NCBI GenBank assembly: GCA_010094045.1 | Contig: ML986683.1 | Coordinates: forward strand, 1 to 64,000 | Reading direction: 5' to 3' | DNA from: Lojkania enalia | Taxonomy: Eukaryota > Ascomycota > Dothideomycetes > Pleosporales | Length of the DNA: 64,000 nucleotides | In this document: positions 32,950 through 42,648 of the stretch, piece after piece | Layout of the letters: each line of letters starts with the position of its first letter | Numbering within the stretch: position 1 is the stretch's first letter | Notes under the pieces: model-generated | The model's input: only the letters and a program-made list of their open reading frames with translations | Told to the model about the DNA's origin: nothing | The model's database searches: none | Program-made: the position numbers and the translations under genes

Positions 32950-34278
32950 ATGGGCACCATGCGAAGAAGCACAGGATTTGTCTGCCAATCATGCCTTAAT
33001 ACTCTAGACATTGCGCGATTGCAGTCGCGCATACCACGAGCTCTTTCAAACAGGGCTTCCATGAAGTACTCGACATCTCTACCATGGCAGACACGAAGAC
33101 ATTCTACCCACTCAACGCTTTCACCCCCTCTTATTCGAGCCGCTATACCATCTTTACCACATAAGAAAGCTTTTCGGGCCTACAGCACCGAACAGAATAA
33201 TTTGGCGCCATCCCGGCCCGCGCCGAAGGGTCTCACTCCACTTCCCTCCCGTAGATTAATATGCCTCTCCGGCGCGGATGCCGCCAAATTCCTCCAAGGC
33301 CTTATATCCAACAATGTAGATCCCAACCGAAAATCGCCGTTCTACGCCGCTTTTCTCGACGCGCGGGGTAGGGTGCTGTGGGATGTGTTTATCTGGACGT
33401 ACCCTGAGCTCATAAGGGAGGAATGGGTCTGCTATATCGAGGTGGACGGAGCAGAGGTGGAAGCACTACTGAAACATTTAAAGAAGCACAAGTTGCGGTC
33501 GAAGCTCCAGATCAAGCTTGTGGATGAGGATGAGATGGGTGTATATGCTGCATGGGGAATCGGCGCGGAAGAACTACAATCTTCTTTGCTCATTGCTTCT
33601 TTAGAGGACCCTCGTGCCACTGGATTTGGGTTCAGGTGCCTATACAAGGGGAGCCTATCGAAAGAGAATGCCATGCCGCCAATTCCAGCACTAGATGCAG
33701 AGCAATACACCCTCAGGAGATATCTCTTCGGGATTCCCGAGGGTCCTAGCGAGATCCCTAGAGAAAGCGCCCTACCCATGGAGACCAATATTGACCTAAG
33801 CAGCGGAATCGACTTTCAAAAAGGTTGTTACGTAGGCCAGGAGCTCACAATCCGTACAAAACATACCGGCGTTGTCCGTAAGAGAGTTTTACCCGTGCAA
33901 CTCTACCGCAACGGCGACCCCGTACCAGCAGAGGATACGGCACCTACTTTCGATCCTTCGTGGAATGACACCATAGAGTCGGGCACGGATATCAAGCAGC
34001 TGGATGAAGAAGGGGGTATCAGGAAGGGAAGAGCTGCGGGTAAGTTTCTAGGTGGAATTGGAAATGTGGGACTTGCAGTCTGTCGGTTGGAGATGATGAC
34101 GAGCATGCGGGTTAGTGCTGAGGGTGGGAGTTGGAGGCCTGGCGCTGAGTTTGGGATCCAGGGCACGGAAAATGCGGATGGGGAACCGGTTAGGGTAAAG
34201 GCTTTTGTGCCGCCTTGGTTCAGTGCGAGGGAGAAAGACATGTGGCGGGGTAGTAAAGGGAGGGCGCATGAGACATAG
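32950..34278 (+). CDS. caf17: Mitochondrial iron-sulfur cluster assembly factor IBA57 (CAF17)
   Basis: Intronless, 442 aa. The first ~75 residues are basic, Ser-rich and free of acidic residues, as expected for a mitochondrial presequence. The mature part is a folate-binding YgfZ/GcvT-type protein. It has LICLSGADAAKFLQGLISNN at about residue 98, FLDARGRVLWDVFIW, and the diagnostic KGCYVGQE at residues 291-298 with C293. IBA57 helps make 4Fe-4S clusters for mitochondrial targets such as aconitase and lipoyl synthase. The length is typical of fungal orthologues. A second ATG three codons downstream is a minor alternative start. Confidence 0.93.
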   Translation: MGTMRRSTGFVCQSCLNTLDIARLQSRIPRALSNRASMKYSTSLPWQTRRHSTHSTLSPPLIRAAIPSLPHKKAFRAYSTEQNNLAPSRPAPKGLTPLPSRRLICLSGADAAKFLQGLISNNVDPNRKSPFYAAFLDARGRVLWDVFIWTYPELIREEWVCYIEVDGAEVEALLKHLKKHKLRSKLQIKLVDEDEMGVYAAWGIGAEELQSSLLIASLEDPRATGFGFRCLYKGSLSKENAMPPIPALDAEQYTLRRYLFGIPEGPSEIPRESALPMETNIDLSSGIDFQKGCYVGQELTIRTKHTGVVRKRVLPVQLYRNGDPVPAEDTAPTFDPSWNDTIESGTDIKQLDEEGGIRKGRAAGKFLGGIGNVGLAVCRLEMMTSMRVSAEGGSWRPGAEFGIQGTENADGEPVRVKAFVPPWFSAREKDMWRGSKGRAHET

Positions 34279-34549
34279 TTGACGCTATATGGGTACGTGT
34301 AGTATCGTAGACTATAGAAGATCGAAATACTCAAGTCAACCTTAAGTGAGCGTATTAGGAAGGTTGAACCGAGTATGGCTGTGCTGTGGCTATATGCACG
34401 TGACGTCAGACTCGTACAATGCACTACGATTTATATGCATTCGAGCTTCGTTCCGAAGCTTATCCTCGTTGCGCTTCAAGAAATAGTATTAGGAAAAATT
34501 TGTGGCAAGGCTCTAGTTCTACTATCCTTATTCCACAAGCCCCACAACC

Positions 34550-35683
34550 ATGGCGACGGCTGCGCCTGTGAAACCGTCATCATCCGACCGTTTCTCGATA
34601 TCGAACCTCATATCGCACTTCTGGTCTAAGCGGAGGAGACGCTTAGCCGAGATTCCACGTCAATATGAAGATCAGAGACCGCCGTTAATACCAAGCCTGT
34701 TACCTTTGGTTCTTCCAGAACACCAACACACACTTTCAAACCTCGGGTGGACGACAGTCACATTCCCACGATCCGAAGGCCAAACCATCGTGCCATCGGC
34801 AAGTGCGGAATCCGAAAATGCAGCGTATGGTGCCCATCCGTTGCAGTCCGCGTACCGGGAATTATTCGAGGTGGCGGAAAAGTTCTTCGAATTACCGGAC
34901 GCGGAGAAAGAGAAGTGGAAAAGCAGGCTAGGTAGCGAAGAAGGCTGGTCCAAGATCCCCGGGGAAAAGGAATTTATCACACTAAGAACGATAGGTGGCA
35001 CGCCAGAGGTGCTCAAGGCCGCTGCAAAACGGTACTGGGATCTAATGGGCACATACCTATCATCTTGCCTCTCGCGCATCGAAACCAGTCTCTCCATGCA
35101 CGAAGACTGCTTATGTAAATTCGTTGGCCCCTGTAAGAATTTACAAGAGGGCGCACAGGATCGAACGGCCACGATGCTCCGCCTCTTCCGCTATGAAGGC
35201 TGGGACGAAAAGATTGTTGCAGAACCGCATGCAGATCTGGGCCTCCTATCCTTCGTCGTGGGCAATGTTCCCGGCCTTGAGGTCTGGGATGGTGGCGGAT
35301 TTGTGCCAATTGAGAAGGAGTACGTGCACCCCGCAGGCACATTGCTGGCGGGCCGGCAACTGGAACGATACACGAATTTTAGGTATTCGGCGGGTGGGCA
35401 CCGCGTAGTTTCGTACGGCAAGCCGCCCACGGAGTCTGGCGTCCTAGACAAACATTATCGGTTCAGCATTGTCTTTGTGCTGAGGGCGCATGAAGATGTC
35501 GTCGTGGATAGCGAGGAGCTGGAGACGGAGGTTACGGGGAACTGGCGGGAGCCCGTGAGGGGCGTTAAGGCGGGGACGCTGTATGAGGAGGTTCGGAGAA
35601 TGCATTTTAATATTAATACGGGAATAAAGGAGAGAGAGGGGCAGCGGAGGAGGCTGGAGGCGAGGAATAAGGGAAGTGGGTAG
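34550..35683 (+). CDS. 2-oxoglutarate/Fe(II) dioxygenase, isopenicillin N synthase-like fold
   Basis: Intronless, 377 aa. The N-terminal part follows the DIOX_N pattern (LPLVLPEHQHTLSNLGWTTV, then a helix with FFELPDAEKEKW). The catalytic core has H227 and D229 in EPHADLGLLSF, distal H284 in SAGGHRVV, and the R304-F-S306 pair that binds the 2-oxoglutarate carboxylate. All ligands are present. The substrate is unknown; neighbours are housekeeping genes, so no biosynthetic cluster is implied. The C-terminal 30 residues are basic and probably disordered. Confidence 0.88.
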   Translation: MATAAPVKPSSSDRFSISNLISHFWSKRRRRLAEIPRQYEDQRPPLIPSLLPLVLPEHQHTLSNLGWTTVTFPRSEGQTIVPSASAESENAAYGAHPLQSAYRELFEVAEKFFELPDAEKEKWKSRLGSEEGWSKIPGEKEFITLRTIGGTPEVLKAAAKRYWDLMGTYLSSCLSRIETSLSMHEDCLCKFVGPCKNLQEGAQDRTATMLRLFRYEGWDEKIVAEPHADLGLLSFVVGNVPGLEVWDGGGFVPIEKEYVHPAGTLLAGRQLERYTNFRYSAGGHRVVSYGKPPTESGVLDKHYRFSIVFVLRAHEDVVVDSEELETEVTGNWREPVRGVKAGTLYEEVRRMHFNINTGIKEREGQRRRLEARNKGSG

Positions 35684-37003
35684 TTGGTGGATTGACGGGT
35701 GGATAGATGGCAATTCAAGGTTGAGGTGTGGTTTGGGGGTATTGATGGCATATTGGATCTGGCGTTCTGTTGGCGCTAGGGAATTCATGTTGCAGTTTGG
35801 ATTTAAATTTTCGCTGAGCCGTAATTTAATATACCTTGGAATTTTCAAAGTATCATAACTCTTCGACTTCTTCCCATCCTAACGTTTTAAGGAAGAAAAA
35901 AGTAGGAGAAAATATAAAATGATAGGGAGAACTTGTAACTGCTGCGTTCCCCACTCTAAGTAGACCTTCTCATTGTTTGTCCGTCTTGTCTAGTTCGCGT
36001 ATGCTGAAAGTCTATGACAGTGACATGGATCAGCTTTCCCTTTCGGCCCTGCCCACCAGCGGTATCTAGACAGCCCATTGAGCTAGCCTAGGTCAGTTCG
36101 AGAATGTGACTAGATAGATCCCTCGGGTCATGTCGATAGAAGAATACATTGTAATGTTCTTGCGGTTCTTGATAGCATCAACAAAAAAAAAAAAATATGA
36201 GATGGGACAGTGGAAATTGAGCGAGAACGAGAATAAGGATGAGAAGTGACTCGTGTGGTTGAGTATGATGCTTCATCTAAGTTGTACACTTCTCATCTGT
36301 GAGCCTTGTTTACTCTAGGATCGCCAGCAGTAGAGGAATCTACTATAAGCCAGAGCTACGTTAAAAAAAAATGAGACCATATTGCTGCGCGGCACTCTTG
36401 AAGCCATTTTGATATCTGCAGTTTTAATCTAAGCGAATACTTTGATACATTGTAACGTTGTGCCTTATTTGAAGGAGATGCATAGCTGGGGGAGCCGTTG
36501 GGAGGTGACCATCTAATTAGAAAGGCACAATGGGTGTCTAACACAAGAGCCCGGCGACATGCCATATGCCACAAACTTGGCAGGATTACTACGTGCGGAC
36601 TTATACCTAAAGTCTAATTCAGGTCGTATCTACCGTTTGTGAATACTCCCACACTTGCCACTGGGAATATGTTGTGCATTACATGCCATCAAGTTCAGCC
36701 GACACTCAGTCATTTCCATCACCCTGCCACCCTTTATTATTATGGTGCCTTGCCGAGAATAGGAATTTCTCGTTCTCAGAATTGAGGGAAATTTCGCATG
36801 ACCAAAGCCATGCTATTGTGCTCTCCAGACTAACGTCCTAATATCCCACAGGAGTGCAGAGTGCAGATGCGTATGGGTTTTAGCAGTTTTTCAGGCACCT
36901 AATAGATTCTATGTATACAAGGACGCCAATGAGTAGATATAAGGAAAAATAGAGCTCTTTAAACGCTGGTCACAAGAACAGACTATGTTAGCAGGGCGCA
37001 ACC
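35684..37003. other. Intergenic, nothing recognised
   Basis: AT-rich with short A-runs at about 36182 and 36363. No supported gene on either strand. Confidence 0.55.
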
Positions 37004-38001
37004 TCAACAACCCACGGGATCCGTGTAATAGTTCCATGCCTCCCGAGTGCTCTCGTGTTGATCCAAAATAAGTGGTAAGTATTTGACAGGCCATTTACTC
37101 AAGTAAGTAGATGTCCAGTGAGCCTTGCAATCCTCCCAATATGCCGGTAGCCAGCCAGACTGTTCCCAGTCTATAAGTGCAGCGACCCGTGGCGGAGTAG
37201 ACGAAGATAGAATGATATTGCTTCGATGGAGATCCCCATGTGTAAAAACAATCTCGCTGTCATCAGGGAAATCCTTGCGATACGGTTCCAATATTATCTC
37301 TGAATTAGGCATCCTACACTTGTACTGGAGTACGAACCAATCATGAAAGTCTCTCACAGAAGTAAACGGCCCAGTCTCTGATTGTGATTCCAGAAAGAGA
37401 GCTCTCTCGTAGTAGTTACTTCTTGTTATACTACCGATGTATTTAAAGTTAATGTCGAAGATGTAAAGAAAAGCGCTAGGATTTAGACCAGCTCACCGAT
37501 GAATTTGTCAATAGGGCTCTGTTTGAGCTGGCGTAGGTTGTATAGAATAGTCCGAAGTTCGCTACAGATGCGCAATCGGTTATCTTCTTTCATCTCCGGC
37601 CACGCGTCTTCCATCGTCTTTCCACTTATTGCCTCCATATAAAGAAAAGTCTCATCACCATCTATACGCCATCCGTACATTTCGGGAACAGGTACAGAGT
37701 CTCCGCAGCTGTTTCGAATCACGTAAAGAGTTTGTCCCTCAGTGATCTTAACGCTGCTTTCCCACTTAACGAACAATGACATATCCTCAAACACGGCGGG
37801 CGCAGGACGTGCGTTATAGACCTTGGAGACGTCTCTCGTCTTCCAGCCCCAGTGAGTACAAGCAAGATATTGAGCTCGTGCTCGCGACCGAACTTCCTCA
37901 GGAGACGGTAGTTGATCGTGGTGTTTGAAGAAAGAAGACGTGCGTACATCAAAGTTTGCAGCCTTTGAGACGTCTGCTGGTGTGACAACAGCACTCTTCA
38001 T
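37004..38001 (-). CDS. APH/choline-kinase-type phosphotransferase, doubtful splice junction
   Basis: The ATG at 38001 opens a 168-residue first part ending KQSPIDKFIG. The second part, read from about 37430 to TGA at 37004, contains the kinase core: FTHGDLHRSNIIL (catalytic Asp and Asn) and ALIDWEQSGWLPAYWE (metal-binding Asp). This is the fungal phosphotransferase family related to aminoglycoside and choline kinases, with unknown small-molecule substrates. Between the parts a 66-bp intron with GT at 37496 and AG at 37431 is obvious, but it joins the frames wrongly (GTA TAA). A later AG inside the second part (about 37380) would restore frame at the cost of conserved residues. A one-base deletion at the donor is the simplest reading. 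It is either a recent pseudogene, a sequence error, or an unusual splice. Confidence 0.72.
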
Positions 38002-38605
38002 AATGATTACAGTTGTAGATAATAGAAGTTCAAATTAATGTGTGAGCAGACGATGGAGTAGGGGCTGAAGAAGACGCTGTGCGGCGAGGTAGTGCTAAGC
38101 TAAAAAGCGCGCTCGTCTTTAAGGGAATTTGCTGGGCTGAAACGGGACAGTCACGTGTTTCATTCTCGCTCACTCTACTATCTTCATATTCCACTCAACA
38201 TAGTAGAAAATATAGGCCTAGAGAAGCTCGGGCTATCTAGATGAGCCGGTAAGATCGGTATATTGCCCTTGGTCTAGCTAGCTCTCACATGATTCTTCCG
38301 GAACAACTAGACCTCATGACTCAGGATGGACAGTGAATTTGTATGCTAGTTCTTTAAATAACGTGGTTTACAAGCGAGCTCCCAGTACAAGCAAGCGCCC
38401 ACCCCAACCAATTTCAGACGGCTATAACACGATAATAATCAACAACGCGTGCAGATGCTACATGAAGCGATAGTCTATTACCTTATTCGGTACCTGTGAT
38501 ATCGATTTGGCACGCACGAGAATTATGCCCTAGCTGTTTACAGTGCCTATAGCACCGTTGAAGCTGGCTAGCTGCATTTAATTTGAGCCCTCGAATCACG
38601 CATTT
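38002..38605. other. Intergenic leading into transposon remnants
   Basis: A CACGTG box at about 38151 in the kinase promoter. Otherwise degenerate sequence without gene signal. Confidence 0.5.
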
Positions 38606-38614
38606 CCCCCCTAA

Positions 38615-39440
38615 GCTGCCTCTTAATATTGTTTTAAGCGATAATCTCCTTACCCTTAGGCTTCGTTAGGGTGCCTCGCCTCAAGATCAGCTTTATTTTT
38701 CGCCGTCTCCGCTTTATCGCTACTACGTTCGCCTTTTTAAAGGCAGTTAATCCGATTGCGTATTAGCGCGACTGAAACTGATATCCACTTATAATATACC
38801 TGGCTGAATACCCTTTGTTTGACGGCGTCTTTCTGAAGCAGTAACAACTAGCTAAGACGATATCTGGCCTATAATAAAGCCTGTCTTATCGAAATTATAG
38901 GTATCTTCATCTAGAATATCGTACTTGTCCTTTATACCCTACAGCAACTTAAACTATAGGCCTATAATCTCTGGATCCTCGTATAAAGCTTGCTGGTGAT
39001 TATAGGGGCAATTATATCGAGTTCTAAGGCGGTCGGTACGCTTTCCAATGTTTTGAGGCTAGTAGATACTAACTTAGCCAGCGCCGTGTTCAACTAGTAA
39101 TCGCTTGGCTATATCCCGTAGAGCATCTAACTTAGGCGAAAACTCTTGTGAATCAAGTTCAAGGATATAACCGATAATCACCTCCTCTTCAGTTGTTGAA
39201 TATCATGGTGTTGAATGTTATGGTACTGAACATCATGGTGGCTGAAACACGTAACAGGGCAGGGGTGAACATACATATATAAGAGCCACACCCCACTAGC
39301 TTGTAAAATATAACAATCAAAACGTCTATTACTTCTTACAACATCAGTATTAGTTAGCTTCTTTGAATTGGGTTCACAATCGCGTCGCGTAGCAATCCAG
39401 ACGTGTTATTATCGCAGGATCCTTCGATCGTACTGGAAAG
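38615..39440 (-). pseudogene. Fot1/pogo-like transposase remnant A
   Basis: Minus-strand reading gives LTEEEVIIGYILELDS (just below 39194), IAKRLLVEHGAG, YEDPEII, IKDKYDILDEDTYNFDKTGF with the first catalytic Asp, and a C-terminal basic coil (KRRRRKIKLILRRGTLTK). This order is that of Fot1/pogo-type DDE transposases (Tc1-mariner superfamily). The central catalytic region with the second and third acidic residues is missing. Stops at TAG replace expected Trp and Gln codons (for example in II-G-L-stop-F-K-L-L-stop), as RIP would make. The N-terminal end is displaced to the other side of the solo LTR at 39194-39343. Limits approximate. Confidence 0.8.
39194..39343 (+). mobile_element. Solo LTR, family B (150 bp)
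   Basis: Begins TGTTGAATATCATGG and ends CTTCTTACAACA, with TGTTG/CAACA terminal inverted ends. It is flanked by the 5-bp duplication TCAGT at 39189-39193 and 39344-39348. A TATATAAGAG promoter-like motif lies near 39275. Typical of a short Ty1/copia-type LTR. It interrupts transposase remnant A. Confidence 0.88.
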
Positions 39441-39879
39441 TTGATTTTTTATTAATAGCAGAGAGGGTAAAGAGAATCTGAGCCTCCTTTCAGGTTGATT
39501 GCGCATTGTTGTGTTGAGGCATTGCGTGTAGAAGGGAGTGCATTGTCTGAAGTTGGTTGGGGTGAGCGCTCTCTTGTACTGGGTGCTCGCTCGTAAACTA
39601 CGATAGTCCTTTTTTTGATCTAGCTCTACGGTCACTAGCTCAATTCTGAACTTGATTTGAATATTTGATTCTTTAAGAGTGGCTCCAGGGGCGCCTGGAA
39701 ACATCTTCACTGTGTGCATACATCTATGAGAAGTTCTCTTATTTTCGAGACTTATTTCCGATAACATAGTTCACAAGCGAATCGCTCACTCCATCAGCCA
39801 TCTCTATATTTAGGGGTCTATATCGCGACAACGCTAGTAGGTTTCAGTATAGTATATTGATGGGAGATAGACTACTTGT

Positions 39880-41020
39880 CTGCTACTCTGCAAATTCTAG
39901 CGTTACGCTCAGGCTCGCTGCAGCGACTGCAGCGCTTCTGGTGCGGCGTGCTGACTTTTCTGCGCTTCCTTCCTGCGTGCACTTTTTCTCCCAGCTACTA
40001 CGTCCTTTTGAGCAGCTATCTCAGCAGCTTCAGCCTTAGTAAGACTACCTTGCTTCTGTAGAACACTTCTTTGATTGCTTTTGGGCTGCTATAGAGCCTT
40101 ATTTGCTTCCTAAAGCTGACCAATCTGACGCTGAAGCAACGAGCCATCAGCGTTAATAGCCTGAATAACTGTACCCACTCTCGCGATCGCCTGGCTGTAG
40201 TGATCTTAGTCGCCTAGCCGATAGCTCAGCACCAGTGACTACCTTATTAGTAGATGCGACACCTATCTGGAACCCCGTCTTATCGAAATTATAGATACTG
40301 TTATCAGCAATACTATACTTTGCGTTAGTATTGCGTACTATGTCGAACCAGCTACTGATAGCCTCAGGGTCCTCACATAGAGCTCACTCGTAGTCATGTT
40401 TTCGAGAGAAGCATATTTTAAGCTCAGGGATGCGATTAATGAGTTTGCTAGCTAGTTTTTGCCAACCTGGTTAGCAAAACAAGCTCTAGGCAAATGATTG
40501 GCCGTATCTCATACACTATCGCCTATAGGGGGATATCCACGAGAAGATAGGTCTAGTATATGCCGAATAATTACAGAGTCCTCTACCTTTGTGAGCTTCT
40601 TTAATTTAGACTTGCAATCGCATCGCGAAGGTCTACCAGCGCGTCGGTCTCTAAGCGTCGTTCGGGGAATGCTATAAATAGCCGTAGTGCTTCGGATGTT
40701 CTGAATTTGATCTTACTAATAGCTAAGATAGCTAGTGATATCTGTAGTAAGAGTAGAATCTTGTCTTAGAGGGGATATGAGGAACTGAATTGATTCTACG
40801 AGGGAAGGCAGGATAGCGGCCTTATACATCCAATCACTAGAGCGATATCAGGATCAAGTTATCCTTTCTTAATATCCCACGGCGACTCTACTATAGTATA
40901 TCGTTTTAGAAGTACGACGGAAGTCACTGTCAATTCAGCTGCCATCACATCCTCCTGGCGATATCTTATCACAATATCTGACCTTAATAGATTGATTGAG
41001 GTCGAGATGGTTGCCGCATC
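39880..41020 (-). pseudogene. Fot1/pogo-like transposase remnant B
   Basis: Minus-strand reading gives, from the N-terminus: ISLAILAISKIKFRTSEA (about 40735 downward), VIIRHILDLSSRGYPP-like sequence with frame slips, ANHLPRACFANQVGKN, ALCEDPEAISSWFDIVRNT, AKYSIADNSIYNFDKTGF with the first catalytic Asp, and VIQAINADGS. It then jumps directly to a C-terminal coil (LLQRQIGQL, then EAAEIAAQKDVVAGRKSARR). The second and third catalytic acids are deleted, as in remnant A. A TGA in YE-stop-ALCEDPE replaces an expected Arg (CGA) codon, a C-to-T change. A solo LTR at 40743-40973 splits the N-terminus, and sequence to about 41020 is the continuation. Confidence 0.78.
40743..40973 (+). mobile_element. 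Solo LTR, diverged relative of family A (231 bp)
   Basis: Begins TGTAGTAAGAGTAGAATC and ends CTTATCACA, flanked by the 5-bp duplication ATATC (40738-40742, 40974-40978). Both ends match the LTRs at 15456 and 45147, but the middle differs, so it is a subfamily. The start differs from TGTGGTGAGAG by G-to-A changes, consistent with RIP. Confidence 0.82.
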
Positions 41021-41372
41021 GCGTTGGTAGTAGATAGGGTATTACTTTTTGGCAAAAGTGGTCGAGTCGCTCGTGAACTACGTTATTTTAGTACAAAAAG
41101 CAAGGTTGCAAATGTGTATAAAGTGTTGGGTGACATGCAGAGCCAATTGCTGAGGTAAAGTAGTCGTATATTGAATGAGGGAAAGCTGCCTGCCTGCCAG
41201 AGGCTGGCCAAGGAAGGAGCTATGCATGTCTGAGTTGATATACTAGCTACAATAGGACAGTGAGAGCACGTGAAATAAAGAGTAATTTTCCAATAATTGG
41301 AAAAAAGACCGAGTCCGAGATAGGTACATAAATACTCTCACTTCAATTCCTACCAGGAACGAAGTCGAAGAA
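41021..41372. other. Intergenic after the transposon remnants
   Basis: No gene seen. Confidence 0.5.
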
Positions 41373-42365
41373 TTACTTCAATTCAAACATATCGCTTAAA
41401 GTCGAATCAGTAACGCTAGTTTGTCTGGCCCGTTCTTGTGCCTGAGGTATCGTACTCCGGATGATAGACGCGACCGAAGCAGCATTGGCAATTGGGGAGT
41501 AAGAGCTAATCATTGCCGCAGCTGTAGCTGCCCGTCCAACATCTCCAAGCACGGATGTGAAATCGACCGAAGACAATGTCTCCTACTCCAATAGTTAGGG
41601 GCGTAGTCCAAATTTTTTTTTTTTTTTTTTTTGTGAGAGCTCTCACCGATCCGCTCCAGAAATACGAGCAATAAGAGTATCCCATTATATTCGACTCTGC
41701 CGCTGACGTTCTTTTACAGGAGATATTGCCATTAAACTGGCATTCGGAGACTAGCGAATAGATTGGAGGTTGGCAACAACACGAGAGGAACGACATGCTC
41801 GAAGTAGGCAAGTATGTTTCGGAGCACCTGTTGGTCTCGTAATCTGCACTTAGGCAGCTTTCATGCAACCTTTGGCAAGCTCCAAAGTCATAAGTTGCAG
41901 TCAGCGATGTAACAACAGGAGTTGTCAGAGACGTCGTAATTCGCTCGTCACACGCTTCGTGCCAACGCTTGACTTTCTCATCGAACTGCGGGTCGAACCT
42001 GTGGGTTTCGAGGCATCGGGTTATGTCATCCTTGCAACTATATTTATTAGTTAATGTCAAAAGTTTTTATCTTTTGCCTTATGAGCTAGCCGTTATTTTA
42101 ACCTCCATTGACCTAGTAGGCCAATAGCAAAGGCGGGGTCCTAAAAAACTTACGCGAAATAGGATGAGAGAACCTCTTGACGACAATAGCAATCAAGTCT
42201 CTCATCATTAGAGGGCTTTGCATCGCACTCATCTTCGAAGTCGGTCATCGAAATACATCCTGAGAGTTCCTTGAGGTGTGCAGACGGTAAGCACCATTCG
42301 GCCGGCGGAACGAAACCAGCTTTAGAGAAGGACACTGCACATGCCAGAACGTATACTAGACGCAT
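41373..42365 (-). CDS. Secreted Cys-rich protein with Ala/Ser-rich tail
   Basis: Exons 42365-42154, 42037-41647 and 41582-41373 join in frame to 270 aa. A short signal peptide (MRLVYVLACAVSFSKAG) is followed by about 175 residues carrying many Cys (for example WCLPSAHL, GCISM, DECDAKP, LDCYCRQ, SCCCQPP). The Cys spacing is reminiscent of CFEM-like proteins, but I cannot place it in that family. The last exon is Cys-free, rich in Ala, Ser and Ile (GRAATAAAMISSYSPIANAA), and lacks a clear GPI hydrophobic end. Intron 2 carries a run of about 20 T (plus strand) right after its donor. The gene is divergent from the DUF3433 gene with 283 bp between the starts. Confidence 0.8.
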
Positions 42366-42648
42366 CGCTGTATGATTCGGAAAGGCTAAGTTCTTGGACT
42401 TCGAATATAATCTGTCAGGGTGAATGCATCAAACACGATGGGAAGACCAGTGCTCTAGCTTTAATTCAGAAAGACTTAATCTGGCCTGCTGCAGAAATTT
42501 GTCATTGCCGATTGTCATATGTCGCTTAAACGCAACAAATTGGCAGAAATCCTCGGAAAGGCTGAAATTAGTTGCGTTTGTGGAGTCGATGGCTTTATTG
42601 GATAGGGAGTTTGTAGCTGAGGTAGCCTACCACAAGCAACTATAAGGG

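Noticed and set aside
41613..41632. T20 run as a terminator or poly-A-tailed retrocopy
   Set aside because: It lies inside a well-defined intron of the Cys-rich gene; no retrocopy is adjacent.
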